Source of the DNA: Boseongicola sp. H5
Lineage (GTDB): Bacteria; Pseudomonadota; Alphaproteobacteria; Rhodobacterales; Rhodobacteraceae
Assembly: GCA_020622165.1 (NCBI GenBank)
Contig: JACNMN010000002.1
Coordinates: 372,001 to 436,000, forward strand
Direction: 5' to 3'
Length of the DNA stretch: 64,000 nucleotides
Part shown: positions 45,123-53,882 of the stretch, piece after piece
Numbering within the stretch: the stretch's first letter is position 1
Layout of the letters: each line of letters starts with the position of its first letter
Translations under genes and position numbers: made by a program
Notes under the pieces: generated by a model
The model's input: only the letters and a program-made list of their open reading frames with translations
The model's database searches: none
What the model was told of the DNA's origin: nothing

Positions 45123-46470
45123 GTTCCTCGACAAGCTGCCCGAGACCGCGCAGGCCTATCTGGAAGGCCGGACGCTGGACGAGGTCGAATGCATCGTCTC
45201 CGATCTGGCCGGGATTGCCCGCGGCAAGGCCATGCCGGGCGCCAAATTCGCCAAGCAAAGCCATTTCTACCTGCCCAATTCGATCTTCTTCCAGACGATC
45301 ACCGGGGATTGGGCGGATGCCGCCCCCGATGGCTTCACCGAACCCGATATGATCCTCACGCCGGATTTCGACACCGCAACGCCCGCCCCCTGGACCGCCG
45401 ACTGGACCCTTCAGGTCATCCACAATATCGACGATCAGCAAGGCCGGCCCGTGCCCTACGCCCCCCGGAACGTCCTGAAACGGGTGGAGGCGCTTTACAA
45501 CGCCAGGGGCTGGCAGCCGATCGTGGCCCCGGAGATGGAGTTTTTCCTGGTCGCGCCCAATACCGATCCCGGGCAGGCGATCAAACCGCCCATGGGCCGC
45601 TCGGGCCGGCCCGCCGCCGCCCGGCAGGCCTATTCGATGTCCGCGGTGGATGAATACGGCCCTGTGATCGACGATATCTACGATTTCGCCGAGGCGCAGG
45701 GGCTGGAAATCGACGGCATCCTGCAGGAGGGCGGCGCCGGGCAGATCGAGTTGAACCTGCGCCATGGCGACCCGGTGCGGCTGGCCGACGAGATCTTTTT
45801 CTACAAGCGCCTGATCCGCGAGGCGGCCCACCGCCATGGCTGCTATGCCACCTTCATGGCCAAGCCGATCGAGGGCGAACCCGGCAGCGCGATGCATATT
45901 CACCATTCGGTGGTGGATGCCGAAACCGGGGCCAATATCTTCTCCGCCGCGGATGGGGCCGAAACCCCCGCCTTCGGCCATTTCATCGGCGGCATGCAGC
46001 GTCACCTGCCCTCGGTCATCGCGCTTCTGGCGCCTTACGTGAACAGCTACCGCCGCTACGTTCCCGATTTCGCCGCGCCCATCAACCTTGAATGGGGCCA
46101 TGACAACCGCACGACCGGCATCCGCATTCCGATTTCCGATCCGGGCGCACGGCGGGTCGAAAACCGGCTTCCGGGGATGGATTGCAATCCCTATCTCGGC
46201 ATCGCCGCCTCGCTCGCCTGCGGCTATCTCGGCCTGACGGAGGGGCTGGATCCCGGCCCCGAATGCACCGGCGATGCCTATGACGCCGACGATGCGATCC
46301 CGCGCGGGCTTGACGCCGCGCTGGAACTCTTCACCGCGAACACGGCGATGGCCGAGGTGCTGCACCCCGATTTCACCCGCGTGTATGCAGCCGTCAAGGC
46401 CTTGGAATACAAGGAGTTCCTGCAAGTCATCAGCCCGTGGGAGCGGGAGCATCTTCTGCTCAACGTCTGA
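45115..46470 (+). CDS. Glutamine-synthetase-like gamma-glutamyl ligase (second)
   Basis: A 451-aa PuuA-like ligase. Seen: APEMEFFLV, QEGGAGQIELNLRHGDPVRLADEIFFYKR, GSAMHIHHSVVDAETGANIF, WGHDNRTTGIRIPISDPGARRVENRLPG and the C-terminal EYKEFLQVISPWEREHLLLNV that closes the PuuA family. Length and the last motif match gamma-glutamylputrescine synthetases better than the first paralogue. It is followed after 5 bases by the FAD oxidase gene. Confidence 0.92.
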   Translation: MHEFLDKLPETAQAYLEGRTLDEVECIVSDLAGIARGKAMPGAKFAKQSHFYLPNSIFFQTITGDWADAAPDGFTEPDMILTPDFDTATPAPWTADWTLQVIHNIDDQQGRPVPYAPRNVLKRVEALYNARGWQPIVAPEMEFFLVAPNTDPGQAIKPPMGRSGRPAAARQAYSMSAVDEYGPVIDDIYDFAEAQGLEIDGILQEGGAGQIELNLRHGDPVRLADEIFFYKRLIREAAHRHGCYATFMAKPIEGEPGSAMHIHHSVVDAETGANIFSAADGAETPAFGHFIGGMQRHLPSVIALLAPYVNSYRRYVPDFAAPINLEWGHDNRTTGIRIPISDPGARRVENRLPGMDCNPYLGIAASLACGYLGLTEGLDPGPECTGDAYDADDAIPRGLDAALELFTANTAMAEVLHPDFTRVYAAVKALEYKEFLQVISPWEREHLLLNV

Positions 46471-46475
46471 ACGCC

Positions 46476-47765
46476 ATGGACCTGCTTTTCGCCAATGACC
46501 GGCAGGGCATCCTCCCGCCAAGCTGGTATGCGGAGGTCACCCCGCCGCTTGCGCCCTTCCCCGCGCTCCGAGGCGAGACGCGGGCCGATATCTGCATCGT
46601 CGGCGCGGGTTTCACCGGTCTGTCGGCGGCGCTGCATCTGGCCCGCGCGGGCCGCTCCGTAGTCGTGCTCGACGCCCATCGCGTGGGCTTCGGCGCATCG
46701 GGCCGCAACGGCGGGCAGGTTCTTGGCGGCCAGCGTCTGGATCAGATCGCGCTGGAGCGGATGGTGGGCCGGGACGACGCCCGGAAGCTCTGGCAGATCG
46801 GGCTCGACAGCGTCCGGATCGTACAAGATCTTATAGAGGAAGGCGACATCTCCTGCGACCTGCACTCCGGCGCGCTGCATGCGGATTGGCAGGCAAAGGG
46901 CGTCGCCGAAAGCCATGACTATGTCGCGCATCTGGCGCGGCATTACGATTACACACACGCCGAGCCTCTGGATGCCCCGGGCCTGCGCCGCTACGTCAAC
47001 ACGGATGTCTATGCCGGCGGCGTGATCGACCATGGCTCTGCCCATCTGAACCCGCTGGCCTATGTGTCGGGGCTGGCCCGCATGGCCCGCGCCGCGGGCG
47101 TCACGATCCACGAGAAAAGCCATGTCCGGCAGGTCGCGCCGGGGCATGTGACGACCGAGGCCGGCGCCGTGCGTGCCGATCAGGTGGTTCTGGCCTGCAA
47201 CGGCTATCTGGGCGGTCTGCATCCGCAGACTGCGGCCCGCGTCATGCCGATCAACAATTTCATCGTCGCCACCGCGCCGCTGCCCGACAGCGCGGCCCTG
47301 CACCGCCGCATCTGCGCCGCCGACAGCAACTTCGTGGTCAATTACTATCGCACCACGCCTGACAACCGGCTGCTTTTCGGTGGCGGCGAAAGCTATGGCT
47401 ACCGGTTCCCACGCGACATCGCCGCGCTGGTCCGCAGGCCGCTGGCGCGGACCTTTCCGCATCTCGCGAATGTGGAGATCACCCATGCCTGGGGCGGCAC
47501 GCTGGCCATCACCATGAACCGGATGCCGCATTTCGCCCAAACCCGCCCGGGCCTCTGGTCGGCCTCGGGCTATTCCGGCCATGGGGTCGCGATGGCCACG
47601 CTGGCGGGCCGGATGATCGCCGAGGCCATTCAGGGCCAGACCGACCGCTTCGATGTCATGGCCCGCGTGCCATCGCCCCGTTTTCCCGGTGGCGCGGCGC
47701 TCAGATGGCCCCTGCTCGTCTCCGCCATGACATGGTACGGGCTGCGCGACAAATTGGGCATCTGA
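46476..47765 (+). CDS. puuB: FAD-dependent amine oxidase, PuuB-like
   Basis: A 429-aa flavoprotein of the DAO/GlpO fold, closest in type to gamma-glutamylputrescine oxidase. The nucleotide motif is IVGAGFTGLSAALHLARAG (from residue 41), then GFGASGRNGGQVLGGQRLDQ (covalent-FAD-type loop of the DadA group) and WGGTLAITMNRMPH, HGVAMATLAGRMIAE at the end. It would oxidise the gamma-glutamylated amine to the aldehyde with release of ammonia. Sits 5 bases after the ligase gene. Confidence 0.88.
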   Translation: MDLLFANDRQGILPPSWYAEVTPPLAPFPALRGETRADICIVGAGFTGLSAALHLARAGRSVVVLDAHRVGFGASGRNGGQVLGGQRLDQIALERMVGRDDARKLWQIGLDSVRIVQDLIEEGDISCDLHSGALHADWQAKGVAESHDYVAHLARHYDYTHAEPLDAPGLRRYVNTDVYAGGVIDHGSAHLNPLAYVSGLARMARAAGVTIHEKSHVRQVAPGHVTTEAGAVRADQVVLACNGYLGGLHPQTAARVMPINNFIVATAPLPDSAALHRRICAADSNFVVNYYRTTPDNRLLFGGGESYGYRFPRDIAALVRRPLARTFPHLANVEITHAWGGTLAITMNRMPHFAQTRPGLWSASGYSGHGVAMATLAGRMIAEAIQGQTDRFDVMARVPSPRFPGGAALRWPLLVSAMTWYGLRDKLGI

Positions 47766-47858
47766 TCGCGGAAAATCGCGCCGGGGACGCCGCCCCGCTG
47801 GATTTCCCCGCGCTTTGCATGTAAAGAAAACTGAAATAGGAGTTTTCGAAAAGGTGAA

Positions 47859-49058
47859 ATGATGGCCCTCGCCCCCAATGTCTACGACGCCGAACCGATC
47901 CCCGAGGCCGCCCGCGCCGAGATTGACCGGCTCCTGCAATCCGGCGATCTCTTTCGCTACACCGCCCCCGAAGACGCGCCCGTGGCCCTGCTGGAGCAGG
48001 AATTCGCCGCACTCATGGGCTCCAGATACGCGCTTGCCGTCTCCTCCTGCTCGGCCGCACTTTTCCTGTCGCTCTGCGCGCTGGACCTGCCCAAGGACGC
48101 CCGCGTCCTGATCCCGGCCTTCACCTTCGCCGCCGTGCCCTCCGCCATCGTCCACGCCAACTGTCAGCCCGTCCTGGTCGAGGTCGGCCGGAACTACCGC
48201 ATCGACATGGATGATTTCGCCGCGAAACTGCCCGGGGCCGATGCGGTCATCATCTCTCACATGCGTGGCCACACTTCGGATATGGACGCGATCATGGCGC
48301 TCTGCGATGAAGCCGGCATCCCGGTGATCGAGGACGCCGCGCATTCGCTCGGCACGCTCTGGAACGGGCGCAAGGTCGGCACCATCGGGCGGGTCGGCTG
48401 CTTCAGTTTCCAGTCCTACAAGCTGGTGAACGCGGGCGAAGGCGGCATTCTGATCACCGATGATGCCGATCTGGTGGCCCGTGCGGTCATCATGTCGGGC
48501 GCATACGAGCATAACTGGAAGAAACACGCCGTCCTGCACGAGGCCTTCGCCCGCTGGCAGAACCGGCTGCCGCTGTACAACATGCGGATGCAGAATCTCA
48601 GCGCCGCTGTGATCCGCCCGCAATTGCCCGAGGTGGCCCGCCGGGTGCGCGATGGCCGGGCCAATCACGATTATGTCGCCGCCGCGCTGAACTCCTCGCC
48701 ATGGCTGAACGTGCCCGACGCCCTGCCGCCGGAAGAGCGCGCGCCCGATTCGATCCAGTTCAACCTGCAAGGCTTCGACCATGATGCGGATGCCCGCGCC
48801 TTTGCCGATGCCGCCGCCGCGCGCGGCGTGAAGGTGCAGGTATTCGGGCTCAGCACTGACAATGCGCGCGCCTTCTGGAACTGGCACTTCATCCCCGGCG
48901 ATACGCCTGAACTGCCGCAGACCCGCGCGATGCTGATGCGCGCCTGCGACGTGCGGCTGCCCGCCCGGCTGCAAAGGCCCGAGCTTGACTTCATCATCGG
49001 TGCCCTGATCGCCGCGGCGGAGGATATCATGGGCGAAAGCCGCGCCTACGGCACCTGA
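47859..49058 (+). CDS. DegT/DnrJ/EryC1/StrS-family aminotransferase
   Basis: A 399-aa PLP enzyme. The fold is clear: SSCSAALFLSLCAL binding the cofactor, IPAFTFAAVPSAI, VIEDAAHSLGTLWNGRKVGTIG and the PLP lysine K188 in FSFQSYKLVNAGEGG. This family normally aminates sugar nucleotides or related carbonyls; there are no sugar genes here, so a role in the amine cluster or on an aldehyde is possible. An AT-rich 93-base gap with GAAAACT/AGTTTTC (47826-47847) precedes it, which may be a separate promoter. Confidence 0.88.
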   Translation: MMALAPNVYDAEPIPEAARAEIDRLLQSGDLFRYTAPEDAPVALLEQEFAALMGSRYALAVSSCSAALFLSLCALDLPKDARVLIPAFTFAAVPSAIVHANCQPVLVEVGRNYRIDMDDFAAKLPGADAVIISHMRGHTSDMDAIMALCDEAGIPVIEDAAHSLGTLWNGRKVGTIGRVGCFSFQSYKLVNAGEGGILITDDADLVARAVIMSGAYEHNWKKHAVLHEAFARWQNRLPLYNMRMQNLSAAVIRPQLPEVARRVRDGRANHDYVAAALNSSPWLNVPDALPPEERAPDSIQFNLQGFDHDADARAFADAAAARGVKVQVFGLSTDNARAFWNWHFIPGDTPELPQTRAMLMRACDVRLPARLQRPELDFIIGALIAAAEDIMGESRAYGT

Positions 49059-49114
49059 GGGCACGGGGCCGCCGCGGCGCCCGGTGCCGCGGCAGGGCCG
49101 CCCCGCCGCCGCGC

Positions 49115-49138
49115 CCGCGCACCCCGCGGGGTGCGCGG
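49115..49138. repeat. 24-bp perfect palindrome between two aminotransferase genes
   Basis: A perfect inverted repeat with arms of CCGCGCACCCCG and its complement, in a GC-rich gap (49059-49209) between the DegT-type and class III aminotransferase genes. Transcribed, it would form a very stable hairpin. No T-run follows, so it is more likely a partial terminator, processing site or mRNA stabiliser than a classical terminator. Confidence 0.5.
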
Positions 49139-49209
49139 TCACAAGGGTGATTGCGGGCCGCGCCGGGCAGGTCTAGCGTGGCGCAAACGCCAATTCGGGA
49201 GCCCCTCCG

Positions 49210-50577
49210 ATGAACGATTCCGCGCCCAACTCCTGGGAAGCCCGGGCCGCGCAATACGCGCTTTACGGCTTCACCGATCTGCCCTCGGTCCGCGATCGCG
49301 GCACGGTCGTCGTGACCCATGGCGAGGGGCCCTATATCTTCGACACCAACGGCAAGAAGTATCTCGACAGCAATTCGGGCCTCTGGAATATGGTCGCCGG
49401 GTTCGACCACAAGGGCCTGGCCGAGGCCGCGAAGGCCCAGTACGACCGTTTCCCCGGCTATCACGCCTTTTTCGGGCGCATGTCAGACCAGACGGTCGCG
49501 CTGTCTGAAACGCTGGTCAACGTCTCGCCCTTCCCGCGCGGCAAGGTGTTCTACACCAATTCCGGATCCGAGGCGAATGACACGCTGGTCAAGATGCTGT
49601 GGTTCCTCAACCGCGCCGAAGGCCGGCGGCAGGCGACCAAGATCCTGACCCGGAAAAACGGCTATCACGGCGTCACGGTAGTTTCCGCCTCGATGACCGG
49701 CAAACCCTATAACGCGGTGTTCGGCCTGCCGCTTGACGGGTTCATTCACCTGACCTGCCCGCATTACTGGCGCGAGGGCCGCGACGGCGAGAGCGAGGCG
49801 GAGTTCACCGCCCGTCTGGCCGCCGAACTGAACGAGGTGATCGACCGCGAAGGTGCCGACACGATCGCGGGCTTCGTGGCCGAGCCTGTTATGGGCGCAG
49901 GCGGCGTCATTCCCCCGCCCGAAGGGTATTTTCAGGCGATCCAGACGGTCCTGCGGCGCCACGGCATCCCGCTGATCTCGGACGAGGTGATTTGCGGCTT
50001 CGGCCGGACGGGGGAGGTCTGGGGCGCGATCACCTATGATTTCATGCCCGATGCGATCATCAGCTCCAAGAACCTGACCGCCGGATACTTCCCCATGGGT
50101 GCGGTGATCCTCGGGCCCGATCTCAGCGACCGGATGCAGGCCGCCATAGACGAGATCGAGGAGTTTCCCCATGGCTTCACCGCCTCCGGCCACCCGGTCG
50201 GCTGCGCGGTGGCGCTAAAAGCGATCGACGTGATCCTGAACGAGGGCCTGATGGACCGGGTGCGCGAAGGCGCGCCGCGCATGCAGGCCGGGCTGAGCGA
50301 GATCGCCGGGCATCCCAATATCGGCGAGCTGCGCGGCATCGGCTACATGTGGGCGCTGGAGGCGGTGCGGGACCGCGCCACCAAGACACCGTTCGAGGCG
50401 GAGCTGTCCGTCTCCGAGCGCATCGCCAATACCTGCACCGATCATGGGCTGATCTGCCGGCCACTCGGCCAATCCGTCGTGCTTTGCCCGCCCTTCATCC
50501 TCACCGATGAGCAGATGGATGAGATGTTCGGGAAACTGGATGCCGCGTTGAAGCAGGTTTTCGCGGAACTCGCCTGA
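49210..50577 (+). CDS. Class III aminotransferase (probably polyamine/amino acid:pyruvate type)
   Basis: A 455-aa PLP aminotransferase of the omega-transaminase group, akin to putrescine:pyruvate aminotransferase SpuC. Motifs: NSGSEANDTLVKM (residues 117-129), GYHG, LISDEVICGFGRTG (D258), and the PLP lysine K287 in SSKNLTAGYFPMGA. It ends the amine cluster and would transfer the second amino group of a diamine to pyruvate, so the cluster could run both a glutamylated and a direct route. Confidence 0.92.
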   Translation: MNDSAPNSWEARAAQYALYGFTDLPSVRDRGTVVVTHGEGPYIFDTNGKKYLDSNSGLWNMVAGFDHKGLAEAAKAQYDRFPGYHAFFGRMSDQTVALSETLVNVSPFPRGKVFYTNSGSEANDTLVKMLWFLNRAEGRRQATKILTRKNGYHGVTVVSASMTGKPYNAVFGLPLDGFIHLTCPHYWREGRDGESEAEFTARLAAELNEVIDREGADTIAGFVAEPVMGAGGVIPPPEGYFQAIQTVLRRHGIPLISDEVICGFGRTGEVWGAITYDFMPDAIISSKNLTAGYFPMGAVILGPDLSDRMQAAIDEIEEFPHGFTASGHPVGCAVALKAIDVILNEGLMDRVREGAPRMQAGLSEIAGHPNIGELRGIGYMWALEAVRDRATKTPFEAELSVSERIANTCTDHGLICRPLGQSVVLCPPFILTDEQMDEMFGKLDAALKQVFAELA

Positions 50578-50648
50578 GGGCGCGGCGCCTGCATCTGCCG
50601 GACGGGAGATGCCGCGCCGCACCGATCACGCCGCCCGAACAGGATGCC

Positions 50649-51206
50649 CTACATTTTCGACAGCTTGCTTTGCAGCTCGGCCAGTTGCTTCTTGATCTCG
50701 TCAAGCTCTTCCGCGGGCGCGGTGTCGGGCTCGTCTTCCTCGTCTGGTAACGGGCCGCTCCACTGGTTGCCCAGGCCGCCGGTCATCGCCTTGAAGAACG
50801 CCTCTTGCTGCGCGCGCATCGTCTCGAATCCGGGCATGTTCACCATCGGATTTATCGCGGCCATGTTCTCGACCATCTTCGATTGCCCGTCTTTCAGCAT
50901 CTCGAAGGACATGGCCAGAAAATCGGGCACCACGCTGCGCGCCTGGGTCTGATAGCTGCGGACCAGATCGGTCAACACCGCAAGCGGCAGGACATTCTCC
51001 CCGCGGCTTTCATGTTCGGCAATGATCTGAAGGAGATACTGGCGGGTCAGGTCGTCGCCCGATTTCAGATCGACGATCTTGACCTCGCGGCCTTCGCGGA
51101 TGAAGCCGGCGATATCCTCCAGCGTCACATAGTCCGAGGTTTCGGTGTTGTAGAGCCGTCTGCTGGCATAGCGCTTGATGAGAAGCGGTTCTGCGGTTTT
51201 TGCCAT
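50649..51206 (-). CDS. phaR: PHB synthesis repressor PhaR
   Basis: Senses polyhydroxybutyrate and represses phasin and its own gene; it leaves DNA when it binds PHB granules. The 185-aa protein has the N-terminal PHB-accumulation DNA-binding domain (residues 9-65, LIKRYASRRLYNTETSDYVTLEDIAGFIREGREVKIVD) and the PHB-binding repeat, then an acidic linker and a C-terminal coiled coil (EELDEIKKQLAELQSKLSKM). ATG 51206 has GGAAGGGAC upstream. A CTGC-N3-GCAG box overlaps its leader at 51223. Confidence 0.95.
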   Translation of the reverse strand: MAKTAEPLLIKRYASRRLYNTETSDYVTLEDIAGFIREGREVKIVDLKSGDDLTRQYLLQIIAEHESRGENVLPLAVLTDLVRSYQTQARSVVPDFLAMSFEMLKDGQSKMVENMAAINPMVNMPGFETMRAQQEAFFKAMTGGLGNQWSGPLPDEEDEPDTAPAEELDEIKKQLAELQSKLSKM

Positions 51207-51222
51207 GACACAAGTCCCTTCC

Positions 51223-51235
51223 CTGCAGTGCAGCA
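51223..51235. promoter_or_regulatory. phaR: PhaR-type box before phaR
   Basis: CTGCAGTGCAGCA contains CTGC-N3-GCAG, the TGC-rich form described for PhaR sites in Paracoccus and Rhodobacter. It lies 17 bases before the phaR ATG, so autorepression is likely. Confidence 0.7.
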
Positions 51236-51290
51236 TAGATCAGCCTACGCAGTTGCAGAAGAAAAGCAATCACCGGATTTCTTGTATAAG

Positions 51291-51320
51291 AAAAGGGCAG
51301 GCCCGTTTCGGGGCCCACCC
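51291..51320 (-). terminator. phaP: Rho-independent terminator of phaP
   Basis: On the minus strand a 10-bp stem (GGGTGGGCCC and GGGCCTGCCC, two G-U pairs, loop CGAAAC) is followed by TTTT, 58 bases after the phaP stop. It separates phaP from phaR so each has its own transcript. Confidence 0.75.
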
Positions 51321-51377
51321 TTCCGGATCACACCGATGGGGAGGACATCGGCGTGTCGCGTTGCCGCGTCTGATCGC

Positions 51378-51821
51378 TTACTTCGCGGTCGCTTTCTTGG
51401 CGGCCGTGGTCACGTCTGCGGTGGCTTTCTTCACGGCTGCGGTGGCTTCTTCCGAAGCTTCCTTGCCCGCGGCCATCATCAGCTCGACAGTTTCCATCTG
51501 CACTTTTTTCGCGACTTCGGCGAAAGCGGCCATGTTCTCGGCGGCCATCTCTGCCTGTGCCGAAGCGAAATCGGTCAGGGATTTGGTGTAGTCGGTCGGC
51601 TCGTCCTTGACGGCGGCGACGTCACCCATCTTGGCGATGGTGTCTTTGGTCCATTTCGAGGAAATCTCGGTGGATTTCTCGGCGGCTTCCAGAGCCACTT
51701 TGGACATACGCTCGCCCAGTGCGGCGGAGGTTTTGAACGCGTCGTTCATCGCGGACATGTCCATCGGGTAGGCGGACATCATTTCGCTGACGTATTTGGT
51801 GAAATCGTTGGTCTTTGCCAT
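51378..51821 (-). CDS. phaP: Phasin (PHB granule surface protein)
   Basis: Coats PHB granules and limits their fusion. The 147-aa protein is an all-helical Phasin_2-type: FTKYVSEMMSAYPMDMSAMNDAFKTSAALGERM, then ALEAAEKSTEISSKWTKDTIAKM, with an Ala/Lys-rich C-terminal tail (TAAVKKATADVTTAAKKATAK in parts). No Cys or Pro-rich region. PhaR boxes lie upstream and a terminator downstream, giving a single-gene unit within the pha locus. Confidence 0.93.
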   Translation of the reverse strand: MAKTNDFTKYVSEMMSAYPMDMSAMNDAFKTSAALGERMSKVALEAAEKSTEISSKWTKDTIAKMGDVAAVKDEPTDYTKSLTDFASAQAEMAAENMAAFAEVAKKVQMETVELMMAAGKEASEEATAAVKKATADVTTAAKKATAK

Positions 51822-51883
51822 TGGTCTAGTCTCCTGTCATCCCCTGTGGCGGGGCGCTTTGCTGCGGATGAACATGATATAGA

Positions 51884-51924
51884 TGCTGCAGTGCGGCATT
51901 GCAAGTATTTTCTGCACTGCAGCA
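51884..51924. promoter_or_regulatory. phaP: Two PhaR-type boxes before phaP
   Basis: CTGC-AGT-GCGG (51886-51896, near match) and CTGC-ACT-GCAG (51912-51922, exact) flank an AT-rich core 65-101 bases before the phaP start. Two sites would let PhaR repress phaP tightly until granules appear. Confidence 0.72.
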
Positions 51925-51959
51925 TAGGCTTTCGCTGGACCCGGTTTCCTTAAGGGAAA

Positions 51960-53732
51960 TCAGCTATTTGTCTTGGCCAGAACATAGGTCCCCGGGGCGG
52001 GCGCCAGAACATCATACCCCGACTCACCCGGAACACGCGCCTTTATCTGCGTGCCCGACCGCTTTTTCAGCCAGGTTTCCCACCGCGGCCACCACGACCC
52101 TTCGTGATAGCTGGCGGCTTCCAGCCACGCCTCGGGCGCGCCGCTCACATCGGGGTTCGTGTAATGGCCGTATTTCTTCTTGGAGGGCGGGTTCACGATC
52201 CCCGCGATATGGCCCGATTCCGACAAGATGAAGGTCTTGTCCTTCGATCCCATCTGCACCACGCCGCGGAAACTGTCCTTCCATGCGGCGATATGGTCCG
52301 TCTCGCAGGCAATCGCGCAGACGGGCACCGTCACCTCCGACAGATGCACCGTTTCGCCCAGAACCTCGAAGCCCTCGCCCGCCAGCCCGTTGCCCTGACA
52401 CAGGCCGCGCAGATACTGCATCGCCATCGTGCCCGGCAGGTTGGTGCTGTCGCCATTCCAGTACAGCAGATCGAAGGCCGGCGGCGCCTCTCCCATCATG
52501 TAGCTGCGCACCGCAGGGCCATAGACCAGATCGTTGGCGCGCAGGAAGCTGAAGGTCTTGGACATGTAGTAGCTGTCCAGTATCCCCTCGTCGGCCACCT
52601 GCCGTTCGATCGCGTCGACGAAATCGTCCTCAAGGAAGACGCTGAATTCGCCCTGATTCGAGAAATCGGTCAGCGTGGTGAAAAACGTCGCCGATTTCAC
52701 CGATCTGTCGCCCTTCTTCTTCAGATAGGCCAGCGTCAGGCTCAGCGTCGTGCCCGCGATGCAATAGCCGATCGCGTTGACCTGCTTTTCGCCGGTGATC
52801 TCGCGCGCGACGCGGATCGCCTCCAGATACCCCTCCTCGACATAGGTCTCCATGGCGACATCCGCGTAGGTTTCGTCGGGGTTCTTCCAGCTCACCACGA
52901 ACAGCGTATAGCCCTGATCGACGACCCAGCGGATCAGGCTGTTCTGCGCCTTGAGATCGAGAATGTAGAATTTGTTGATCCATGGCGGGAAGATGACCAG
53001 CGGGGTCTTGTGCACCTTTTCCGTGGTCGGCGCATACTGGATCAGCTCCATCATCCGGTTGCGGAACACCACGGCGCCTTCGGTGGTGCCGATGTTTTCG
53101 CCCACCTTGAACGCGTTCGGGTCCGCCAGCGTGGGCAGCACCTCGCCATGGTGGCTTTCGATGTCGCGCACCAGGTTCTCCAGCCCCTGAACAAGGCTCA
53201 GGCCGTCGGTCTCCACCGCGCGTTCCAGCGCGTCGGGATTGGTGGCCAGATAATTGGTGGGCGAGAACAGGTCGATGATCTGCTTGGAGAAGAACTCCAC
53301 CCGCTTCTTGTCCTTGTCGTCCAGCGTATCGAGCTCCGAAACAGCCTTCTCGATCGCGGCGGAGGAGATCAGGTACTGCTGCTTGATGAAGTTGAAATAG
53401 GGATGCGTCTTCCACATCGGGTTGGTGAAGCGCCGGTCGTCTGGGGTGTCGTCCTCGGGCGCCGCCAGATGCCCCTTGGCCAGTTCCTGCTGCGCCTCCA
53501 GAAAATGGGTCAGCGTCTGGCCCCAATACTGCACCTGCTGTTCCATCAGCTTGGCGGGATTGGTCATCATTTCGCGCATATATGCGGTCCCGGCCTTCAG
53601 ATACAGATCCTGCCCCGGGCCCTGCAGCCCCGCATCCGCCGGCTCCCGCGCGGAGATGGCGGCCACCATGCGTTTGCTCAATTCTTCCATTTTCGCGAGG
53701 TTCGTGTTCAACCGATCCAGGTTCTCGCCCAT
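51960..53732 (-). CDS. phaC: Class I poly(3-hydroxybutyrate) synthase
   Basis: Polymerises 3-hydroxybutyryl-CoA into PHB on the granule surface. The 590-aa protein has the class I synthase N-terminal domain and an alpha/beta-hydrolase catalytic domain with C324 in the lipase-like box GYCIAGT, D479 (ACETDHIAAW) and H508 (SESGHIAG). WNGDSTNLPG and WWPRWETWLKKRSG also mark the class. ATG 53732 is chosen for the GGGGAGG seven to eight bases upstream; an in-frame ATG at 53762 would add 10 residues. Divergent from phaZ across 150 bases holding a TGC-rich box. Confidence 0.96.
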   Translation of the reverse strand: MGENLDRLNTNLAKMEELSKRMVAAISAREPADAGLQGPGQDLYLKAGTAYMREMMTNPAKLMEQQVQYWGQTLTHFLEAQQELAKGHLAAPEDDTPDDRRFTNPMWKTHPYFNFIKQQYLISSAAIEKAVSELDTLDDKDKKRVEFFSKQIIDLFSPTNYLATNPDALERAVETDGLSLVQGLENLVRDIESHHGEVLPTLADPNAFKVGENIGTTEGAVVFRNRMMELIQYAPTTEKVHKTPLVIFPPWINKFYILDLKAQNSLIRWVVDQGYTLFVVSWKNPDETYADVAMETYVEEGYLEAIRVAREITGEKQVNAIGYCIAGTTLSLTLAYLKKKGDRSVKSATFFTTLTDFSNQGEFSVFLEDDFVDAIERQVADEGILDSYYMSKTFSFLRANDLVYGPAVRSYMMGEAPPAFDLLYWNGDSTNLPGTMAMQYLRGLCQGNGLAGEGFEVLGETVHLSEVTVPVCAIACETDHIAAWKDSFRGVVQMGSKDKTFILSESGHIAGIVNPPSKKKYGHYTNPDVSGAPEAWLEAASYHEGSWWPRWETWLKKRSGTQIKARVPGESGYDVLAPAPGTYVLAKTNS

Positions 53733-53785
53733 CTCGTTTTCCTCCCCGTTCATCCCGGACATTGCTTGCTTTTACCCCTCAAATG

Positions 53786-53797
53786 CTGCATGTGCAT
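53786..53797. promoter_or_regulatory. TGC-rich box between phaC and phaZ
   Basis: CTGCATGTGCAT resembles the CTGC-N3/4-GCAG PhaR motif with N4 and one mismatch. It lies between the divergent phaC and phaZ starts. Weaker than the boxes near phaR and phaP. Confidence 0.45.
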
Positions 53798-53882
53798 TCA
53801 TAGCGATGCCGCGGTGAGGGGGCAAAGCGACGAATAGACCCGAACCCGTCGCGTTCCGGGCGCATCTTGGCTGGAGAGCAGT

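Noticed and set aside
46278-49142. A 954-codon open frame on the minus strand across the amine cluster
   Set aside because: It is antisense to three well-supported plus-strand enzymes, has no domain features and results from the high GC content.
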